From Burkholderiales bacterium (lineage in GTDB: Bacteria > Pseudomonadota > Gammaproteobacteria > Burkholderiales > UBA6910), in NCBI GenBank assembly GCA_026005015.1, contig BPKG01000004.1, forward strand, positions 186,001-250,000: a DNA stretch of 64,000 bases. The letters run 5' to 3'. Position numbers and translations under genes: made by a program. The notes under the pieces were generated by a model. It was given only the letters and a program-made list of their open reading frames with translations. It had not been told where the DNA came from and did not search any database. Shown here one piece after another: positions 58,634 through 64,000 of the stretch (position 1 is its first letter; every line of letters begins with the position of its first letter).

Positions 58634-58981
58634 TCAGGCCATGGCCTGCCTGGCCCAATGGAGGATCACCAGCGCCGTTCCGCCGGTCACGACGCCGTAG
58701 AAGAGGTTGCGCCCGCCGAAGAAGAAGACCGCCGAGGCGGCGGCGCAGGCGAGGAGCCGGTCGGCGAGCATAGTCTGCTCCAGGGTGCCGCCGGGCATCA
58801 GGAGGATGCGGGCAATCAGCCCGGCGATCATGGCGTAGGCCACGCACCCCACCCAGACGAAAACGGGACTCTCGGTGCGTAGCCCCCCGGAGAGCGTGAC
58901 CCCCAGCCCCCGCCAGAGATAGGTGGCCAGACCGCAGAGCAGCGCCACCAGCCACGCCGGCATCCCGCCCAGCTCAGCCAC
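58634..58981 (-). CDS. azlD: AzlD-family branched-chain amino acid transport protein
   Basis: A small hydrophobic protein of 115 residues with about three transmembrane segments (WLVALLCGLATYLWRGLGV, VFVWVGCVAYAMIAGLIARILL, LLACAAASAVFFFGGRNLFYGVVTGG), the AzlD pattern. GTG start at 58981 overlaps the AzlC stop. AzlCD pairs export branched-chain amino acids or analogues; the substrate here is unknown. Confidence 0.83.
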   Translation of the reverse strand: MAELGGMPAWLVALLCGLATYLWRGLGVTLSGGLRTESPVFVWVGCVAYAMIAGLIARILLMPGGTLEQTMLADRLLACAAASAVFFFGGRNLFYGVVTGGTALVILHWARQAMA

Positions 58982-59696
58982 GCCGCTCCCCCGTGCGCAG
59001 GGCGAGATAGGCCAAGGTGCCCCCCGCGACGCCCCCGGCCAGCACGCTCCAGCCCGGGACCACCAGGTGCGCGACGGGTCCCGCCAGGGCGCCGCACACC
59101 AGGGCCAGCACGGTCGCCCGCGTGCGGGCATCACCCGTCAGGATGAGCAGGAAGTAGACGGGGCTCAGGAACACGAAGCCCAGTTTCACCAGGGGCGGCA
59201 GTCCGTCGGCGAGCAGGTAGCCGAGGGCGGTGCACAGGAAGCTTGTCCCCCAGTTGGTGAGGGCGAACCCGACGAAATAGGCGAGCCGGGCGTCCGGAGG
59301 GAGTTCGGGGCAGCGCCGCATGGCCGCCGCCCATCCGGTCATGGCCACCAGATGGGCGGCCAGATAGAAAGCCACCCGGGAATGCCGCGGAGCGCGCAGC
59401 AGCGGCATCAAGGCCACGGTCATGGGCAGGAAACGGGCGCTGGTGAGCATGACCGTGGAGACGACGGCGAGGAGCGGAGCGCCGATGGCGTGCATCTCCA
59501 CCAGCACCACCTGACCGGGCAGCGCCCAGATGGCGGCGGTGGAAAGGAGCGCGGCGAAGAGGGAGAAGTCGTGCCCGGCCGCCAGGGCGCCGAAGCCCAG
59601 GTAGCCGGCTCCGAGGACGGCGGAAGGCACGCCGAAGGACTCCCGCGCCCCGTCGCGGAAGGCCACAGCGGCGGACGAGGGGGCGATGGTGCTCAA
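58974..59696 (-). CDS. azlC: AzlC-family branched-chain amino acid permease
   Basis: A membrane protein of 240 residues with AzlC features: FRDGARESFGVPSAVLGAGYLGFGALAAGHDFSLF, ALPGQVVLVEMHAIGAPLLAVVSTVMLTSARFLPMTVALMP and ALTNWGTSFLCTALGYLLADGLP. The TTG start at 59696 follows a good GGAAGGGAG site. It overlaps azlD and lies 17 bases after the ABC permease gene, so it belongs to the same operon. Confidence 0.87.
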   Translation of the reverse strand: MSTIAPSSAAVAFRDGARESFGVPSAVLGAGYLGFGALAAGHDFSLFAALLSTAAIWALPGQVVLVEMHAIGAPLLAVVSTVMLTSARFLPMTVALMPLLRAPRHSRVAFYLAAHLVAMTGWAAAMRRCPELPPDARLAYFVGFALTNWGTSFLCTALGYLLADGLPPLVKLGFVFLSPVYFLLILTGDARTRATVLALVCGALAGPVAHLVVPGWSVLAGGVAGGTLAYLALRTGERRG

Positions 59697-59713
59697 CGCA
59701 AGCTCCCTTCCGG

Positions 59714-60607
59714 TTACAGCTTGATCTTGGGATCGAGCCAGTCCCGCAGGGAGTCGCCGAACAGGTTGAAGGCGAAGACCGCCAGGCTGATGGCCACCCC
59801 GGGGAAGACGATCATCCACGGGGCCTCCCGGTAGAAGTCGGCCGCCGAGCCGGAGAGCATCAGGCCCCACGCCGGCGTGGGCTCCGTGACGCCGAGCCCG
59901 AGAAAGGATAGGGACGCCTCCAGCAGGATCGCCTGGCCGACGAAGGCGGTGAGCATGATGAGGAAGGGGGCCACCACGTTGGGCACGATGTGGCGGAAGA
60001 TGATGCGGGTGTGGGAAAAGCCCGCCGCGCGGGCGGCGTCGATGTAGGGCAGCTCCCGGATCGCCAGGGCGGAGGAGCGCACCACCCGCGCCACCTTGGG
60101 CACCATGGGCAGCCCGATGGCGAAGATCAGGTTGAGATCGATGCCGAACACGATGTTCTTGCCCAGGATCGCCACCACCGCCAGCGCCAGCACGATGATT
60201 GGGAAGGAGAGCAGTACGTCCATGAAGCGCTGGATGATCATGTCGGCCTTGCCGCCGAAGTAGGCGGAGACGACGCCGATGACGGCCCCCACCATAGACC
60301 CCCAAAAGGAGGAGAGAAAGCCGACGGCGAGGGCCGTTTGCGCCCCGTAGATGATGCGCGACAGCACGTCGCGGCCGAAGTTGTCGGTGCCCAGCCAGTG
60401 CTCCCACGACGGGGGCGCCAGCAGGTTGGCGTAATCCACCGCCAGCGGATCGTGGGGCGCCACCCAGGGGGCGAATGCGGCGGCGAAGACCATGGCCAGA
60501 ATAACGACGAGGCCGAACGCGCCCATCGGCTGGTAGACGACGAAGGCGAGCAGCGGGTGGCGCTGCTTGGGCACGCGGTAGGTGACAGCAGGGGCGGCGT
60601 CGCTCAT
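59714..60607 (-). CDS. Peptide-type ABC transporter permease (DppC-like)
   Basis: An inner-membrane permease of 297 residues of the DppC/OppC type. DNFGRDVLSRIIYGAQTALAVGFLSSFWGSMVGAVIGV is the N-terminal membrane part, and VRSSALAIRELPYIDAARAAGFSHTRIIFRHIVPNVVAPFLIM the EAA loop that contacts the ATPase. Coupled to the DppB-like gene with a four-base gap. Confidence 0.9.
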   Translation of the reverse strand: MSDAAPAVTYRVPKQRHPLLAFVVYQPMGAFGLVVILAMVFAAAFAPWVAPHDPLAVDYANLLAPPSWEHWLGTDNFGRDVLSRIIYGAQTALAVGFLSSFWGSMVGAVIGVVSAYFGGKADMIIQRFMDVLLSFPIIVLALAVVAILGKNIVFGIDLNLIFAIGLPMVPKVARVVRSSALAIRELPYIDAARAAGFSHTRIIFRHIVPNVVAPFLIMLTAFVGQAILLEASLSFLGLGVTEPTPAWGLMLSGSAADFYREAPWMIVFPGVAISLAVFAFNLFGDSLRDWLDPKIKL

Positions 60608-60611
60608 TTTC

Positions 60612-61565
60612 TCACCGGTACCGAATGCGGGGATCGAGCACCGCGTAGAGCAGGTCGATCGCGAAGTTGATCAGGATGAAGAAAGCGGCCACCAGCAGCA
60701 CCAGCGCCTGCACCATGGTCATGTCACCCCGGGAGACCGCCTCTACGAACAGCTTGCCAATGCCGTTCAGGTTGAACACCTGCTCGGTGACCACCAGGCC
60801 ACCGATCAGAAAGGCAAACTCCAGGCCGATCACCGTCACCACGGGCAGCATGGCGTTGCGCAGGGCGTGGCGCCGGATCACAAGGCGCTCGAACACCCCC
60901 TTGGCCCGGGCAGTGCGGATGTAGTCCTCCTGCAGTACCTCCAGGATGGTGGAGCGCATCATGCGGGTCGCCACCGCCGAGTAGCGGTAGCCCACCGCCA
61001 GCGCCGGCCAGATGAGCTGGGACAAATTGGCCTTCGGATCCTCGAAGAAGGAGGTGAAGGTGAGCGGCGGATGCCAGTGAAAAAAGGAGAGGAGAAACAG
61101 GATAATGATCATCCCAAGCCAAAAAGAGGGTACCGCCAGCCCGGCCACGGCGAAGACGCGGATCACGTGATCGATCCAGGAATCCTTGAACAGGGCCGAA
61201 AGCGTGCCGAGGGGGATGGCGATCAGCACCGCCAGAATGGTCGCCATGACGGCCACTTGCAGCGAGAGCTCCAGCCGGATGCCGATCTCGTAGGTGACCG
61301 GCTTGCCGGTCCACATGGAATAGCCCAGGTTGCCCTGCAACACGCCCCCCATCCACTTCATGAACTGGACGTGGATGGGCTGATCGAGTCCCAACCGGGC
61401 ACGCTCCGCATCGATGACCTCCTGCGGGACGTGGCCGCCTTCGCCGCGCAGCATCACGTCCACCACGTCCCCGGGCATCATGCGCATCATCAGGAACACC
61501 AGGATGGCCACCCCCAGCAGCGTCGGGATCATCAGCAGGATGCGGTGGATGGTGTATTTGAGCAT
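60612..61565 (-). CDS. Peptide-type ABC transporter permease (DppB-like)
   Basis: A permease of 317 residues. TIHRILLMIPTLLGVAILVFLMMRMMPGD at the start, LGYSMWTGKPVTYEIGIRLELSLQVAVMATILAV, and the EAA loop EVLQEDYIRTARAKGVFERLVIRRHALRNAMLPVVTVIGL are classic. It forms the heterodimeric channel with the DppC-like protein. Confidence 0.92.
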   Translation of the reverse strand: MLKYTIHRILLMIPTLLGVAILVFLMMRMMPGDVVDVMLRGEGGHVPQEVIDAERARLGLDQPIHVQFMKWMGGVLQGNLGYSMWTGKPVTYEIGIRLELSLQVAVMATILAVLIAIPLGTLSALFKDSWIDHVIRVFAVAGLAVPSFWLGMIIILFLLSFFHWHPPLTFTSFFEDPKANLSQLIWPALAVGYRYSAVATRMMRSTILEVLQEDYIRTARAKGVFERLVIRRHALRNAMLPVVTVIGLEFAFLIGGLVVTEQVFNLNGIGKLFVEAVSRGDMTMVQALVLLVAAFFILINFAIDLLYAVLDPRIRYR

Positions 61566-61645
61566 CTTCGGGTCAAGGGGTGGAGAAAGGCGGGCCGGCG
61601 GGGCGGGCGTTCCGCCGCCCGTCCCCGGCCGCCGCTAGGTCATGC

Positions 61646-63223
61646 TCACTCGTCCAGCCATACGCCGGCCAGGTCCTGGTTGAGGTAATGGCTCGGCGTG
61701 ATGTGCCAGCCCTTCATCTTCTTGTGATGCACGATGATCCGGTGCCACCAAATGGTGGGGATGATGTAGGACTTGTCGAGCACGTACTGCTCCAGCTCCC
61801 GCAGGATCTTGTAGCGCTCCTTCTTGTCCAGCTCGCCCGACTGCTTGTCGTAGAGGTAGTCCACCTTGCGGTCCACGTAGCCCGAGTAGTTGATAGTGGA
61901 GCGGTCCGCGGACAGGTACTTGAGCAGTTGCAGGTTGGGCTCATCCATGAAATCGCAGTTGAAGTCCAGCGCCGCGTCGTAGTTGCCCTCCTGCTGCCGT
62001 GCAAGGTAGAGGCGGGTCTCAAGCTGCTCGTGCTCCACCTGGGCGCCCACCTGCCGCCACTGGTCGATGAGGAACACGCCCACCGGGGTGTAGGGCATGG
62101 GCACGTTGCGGTTGGTGAGCTTGAACTTGAGGCCTTCCGCGCCGGCCTCCTTGAGCAGCCGCTTCGCCTCCGCGCGGGACTTGTTGACGTCCTTCCAGAA
62201 GCCGGGATAGGCGACGAGTTCCTTCTCGCTCGCCGCCAGCTCGTAGCCGGGCCGCAGCAGCCCTCCCACGTGGCGCACCAGGGCGACCCGAGAAAGGGCC
62301 TCCGCCCCGCCCCAGCGGTCGATCGCCAGGGAAAGTGCCCGGCGCACCCGCTCGTCGTCGAACGGCTTCTTGTGGGTGTTGAAGCTCACCACGAGTGCGC
62401 ACACCCAGGGGGATTCCTGCACCACCGCGTCCTTGCCCAAGGTCTGGACGATGCGGTCCCGGTCCGCCGGCGAGTGGCCGCGAAACTCGGCCAGCACCTC
62501 CCCCGCCGCCAGGGCGTTAACCATCGCCGCCCCCTTGATGAAGATCGCCCGGTAGCCGTCCAGATAGGGCTTGCCCTTGTCCCAGTAACCGTCGAAGCGC
62601 TTGCCCACCCAGTGGGAACCGGCCACGTGCTCGACGAAAGTGAACGGACCGGTGCCCAGGATGTTGCGCTCCGGAAACTTGGGGTCCTCCTTGAGCTTGG
62701 CGGCGCTGTAGATGCAGTCCCAGGGGCTGGCGAAGTTGGACAGCATGGAGGCGTTGCGCTTCTTGAGCTTGAACACCACCGTGTGCGGGTCCGGGGTAAG
62801 GATGGTGTCGATGTCTTCATAGGCCGCCTGGCGCAGGGAACGCACCCCGGCCGGCGGCTGGCGGATGCGGTCGTAGGTCGCCTTCACGTCCTCCGAGGTG
62901 AAAGGGGACCCGTCGTGAAACTTGACCCCTTTCCTCAGCTTGAAAGTGTAAGTCAGGCCATCCTGGGAAACGGTCCAGGACTCCGCCAGATCGCCCACGA
63001 TCTTGGGATAGTTGGGCGGATCGAACTTGAGCAGGGTGTTGTAGTGAGGACGCACCGGGTGAATGAACGCGAATGAGGAGTTGGCGTGGCAATCGTAGTT
63101 AGGCGGCTCCGCAGTCACGGCGAACTTGAGCTCGCCGCCGCGCTTCGGCGCCTGGGCGTACGCGCCGCCGGCGGCGAGGACCGCCGCCACAGTTCCTGCG
63201 AGAAGGAACGCTGGTGCTCTCAT
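61646..63223 (-). CDS. ABC transporter periplasmic substrate-binding protein (SBP family 5)
   Basis: A 525-residue extracytoplasmic binding protein. The signal peptide (about 24 residues, ends AGGAYAQA) is followed by GGELKFAVTAEPPNYDCHANSS, LAESWTVSQDGLTYTFKLRKGVKFHDGSPFTSEDVKATYDRI, NILGTGPFTFVEH and a C-terminus of the DppA/OppA type. A clear AAGGAGGAA site precedes the ATG. It feeds the DppBC-like channel. The cargo (peptide, opine or other) cannot be told from sequence. Confidence 0.92.
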   Translation of the reverse strand: MRAPAFLLAGTVAAVLAAGGAYAQAPKRGGELKFAVTAEPPNYDCHANSSFAFIHPVRPHYNTLLKFDPPNYPKIVGDLAESWTVSQDGLTYTFKLRKGVKFHDGSPFTSEDVKATYDRIRQPPAGVRSLRQAAYEDIDTILTPDPHTVVFKLKKRNASMLSNFASPWDCIYSAAKLKEDPKFPERNILGTGPFTFVEHVAGSHWVGKRFDGYWDKGKPYLDGYRAIFIKGAAMVNALAAGEVLAEFRGHSPADRDRIVQTLGKDAVVQESPWVCALVVSFNTHKKPFDDERVRRALSLAIDRWGGAEALSRVALVRHVGGLLRPGYELAASEKELVAYPGFWKDVNKSRAEAKRLLKEAGAEGLKFKLTNRNVPMPYTPVGVFLIDQWRQVGAQVEHEQLETRLYLARQQEGNYDAALDFNCDFMDEPNLQLLKYLSADRSTINYSGYVDRKVDYLYDKQSGELDKKERYKILRELEQYVLDKSYIIPTIWWHRIIVHHKKMKGWHITPSHYLNQDLAGVWLDE

Positions 63224-63331
63224 GTTCTTTCCTCCTTGGTTGGTGGTTGGCGATTTTGTTCGCTTGCTCTTTCGCCCACCGCTCGCCCCGGCATGGCCGG
63301 GGGTACGGCATTGTGGGTGTTGTCCGTTGCG

Positions 63332-64000
63332 CTACAGCTTGATGCAGGCGGCAAAATGGTTGTCCTTCACCTCCTTGAGCTCGGGCACGACCCGCCGGCA
63401 CTCTTCGCCGGCGAGGGGGCAGCGGGTGTTGAACACGCAGCCGGTGGGCGGATTGAGCGGGCTCGGCACCTCGCCGCCGAGTAGCCGAGGGGAGCGACGG
63501 CGCTCCAGCGAGGGGTCGGGAATCGGCACCGCCTCGAGCAACGCCTTGGTATAGGGGTGTTGCGGCTCCCGGTAGAGCGCGTCCCGGTCTGCCACCTCCA
63601 TGATCCGCCCCAGGTACATGACCACGACCCGGTCGGAGATGTGGCGCACCACCGCCAGATCGTGGGCGATGAAGAGATACGTGAGCTTGAGCTTCTCCTG
63701 CAGCTCTTCCAGCAGATTGATGATTTGGGCCTGGATCGACACGTCCAGGGCCGACACTGGCTCGTCGCAGACGATGAACCGGGGTTCCAGCGCCAGCGCC
63801 CGGGCGATGCCCACCCGCTGGCGCTGGCCGCCGGAGAGCTGGTGCGGGTAGCGGTCGGCCATGTAGGCGAACAGCCCCACCTGCTGCAGCAGCTCCTCCA
63901 CCTTTTCCTGGGCGGCCTTTCGATTCGGCTGCAGCCCGTGGACCTGCATGGGCTCGGCGATGATCTCGCCAATAGTCATGCGCGGGTTGAGCGAGGAGAA
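63332..64000 (-). CDS. Peptide-type ABC transporter ATP-binding protein (DppF-like), partial at the right edge
   Basis: The C-terminal 222 residues of an oligopeptide-transporter ATPase; the N-terminus, with Walker A, lies beyond the window. It starts within [22 protein letters not shown]. The signature is [38 protein letters not shown], an H-loop [16 protein letters not shown] follows, and the C-terminus carries the oligopeptide-type Cys cluster [15 protein letters not shown]. First readable gene of a minus-strand operon that ends with matB. Confidence 0.93.
   Translation of the reverse strand, partial: FSSLNPRMTIGEIIAEPMQVHGLQPNRKAAQEKVEELLQQVGLFAYMADRYPHQLSGGQRQRVGIARALALEPRFIVCDEPVSALDVSIQAQIINLLEELQEKLKLTYLFIAHDLAVVRHISDRVVVMYLGRIMEVADRDALYREPQHPYTKALLEAVPIPDPSLERRRSPRLLGGEVPSPLNPPTGCVFNTRCPLAGEECRRVVPELKEVKDNHFAACIKL

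Noticed and set aside
60582-61688. 368-residue plus-strand frame opposite the DppB-like gene
   Set aside because: His/Gln/Asp-rich product typical of an antisense shadow; the minus strand encodes a canonical permease.

Overview
GC-rich DNA with the gene content of a Gram-negative, probably betaproteobacterial, chromosome. The evidence is the TolC-WaaA-WaaC order, MsbA, a ZapB-like/ZapA/6S RNA cluster, and LPS and O-antigen genes throughout. The assignment to Betaproteobacteria is an inference from gene order and composition, not from a marker gene.

Layout. 1-6.4 kb: a minus-strand TPP riboswitch whose gene lies off the left edge, then a TetR-controlled drug-efflux operon (TetR, HlyD-type lipoprotein adaptor, ABC ATPase, ABC-2 permease), a protein-L-isoaspartate methyltransferase and a TolC-type channel. 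6.4-9.0 kb: LPS inner-core genes waaA and waaC on the minus strand. 9.1-22.5 kb: a mosaic in which the dTDP-sugar genes rmlB (frameshifted), rmlA and rmlC are separated by nucleotidyltransferase/HEPN pairs, a DUF433/PIN-like pair, an AAA ATPase and several decayed modules. 22.6-34.6 kb: an O-antigen block, of visibly lower GC from about 23.6 kb, with a UDP-glucuronate epimerase, a Wzm/Wzt exporter, glycosyltransferases, a methyltransferase, an acyltransferase and a ketoisomerase/aminotransferase pair for a dTDP-3-amino-3,6-dideoxyhexose. 34.6-49.9 kb: epimerase, WecA/WbpL-type transferase, WbpM-type dehydratase, O-antigen ligase and core glycosyltransferases. Six VapBC/Phd-VapC-type loci are inserted one after another between these genes, and a seventh lies just after the last of them. 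49.9-55.4 kb: msbA, zapB-like, zapA, 6S RNA, an EVE-domain protein, a GST-like protein and a TauE/SafE transporter. 55.5-64 kb: a minus-strand operon with a peptide-type ABC transporter, AzlCD, a fused malonate-decarboxylase-type carboxyltransferase and a malonyl-CoA synthetase.

The outstanding feature is that an otherwise normal LPS/O-antigen locus is punctuated, between about 7.7 and 49.8 kb, by roughly seventeen toxin-antitoxin or toxin-antitoxin-like loci. Some are intact and some are in every stage of decay. Most copies of a short palindromic repeat (GGTGCG...CGCACC) lie at the edges of these modules. Frameshifts, stops and short insertions are concentrated in the same interval (waaC, rmlB, wbpM, three VapC genes, a GH43/GH130-like gene). 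The flanking regions read cleanly, so decay is more likely than uniform sequencing error, although sequencing error cannot be excluded without raw reads.

Functionally, RmlA/RmlB would supply dTDP-4-keto-6-deoxyglucose to RmlC and to the FdtA/QdtA-like isomerase. Glycosyltransferases would build the O-chain on undecaprenyl phosphate primed by the WbpL-like enzyme. Wzm/Wzt would export it, WaaL would ligate it to the WaaA/WaaC-built core, and MsbA flips the lipid A core.
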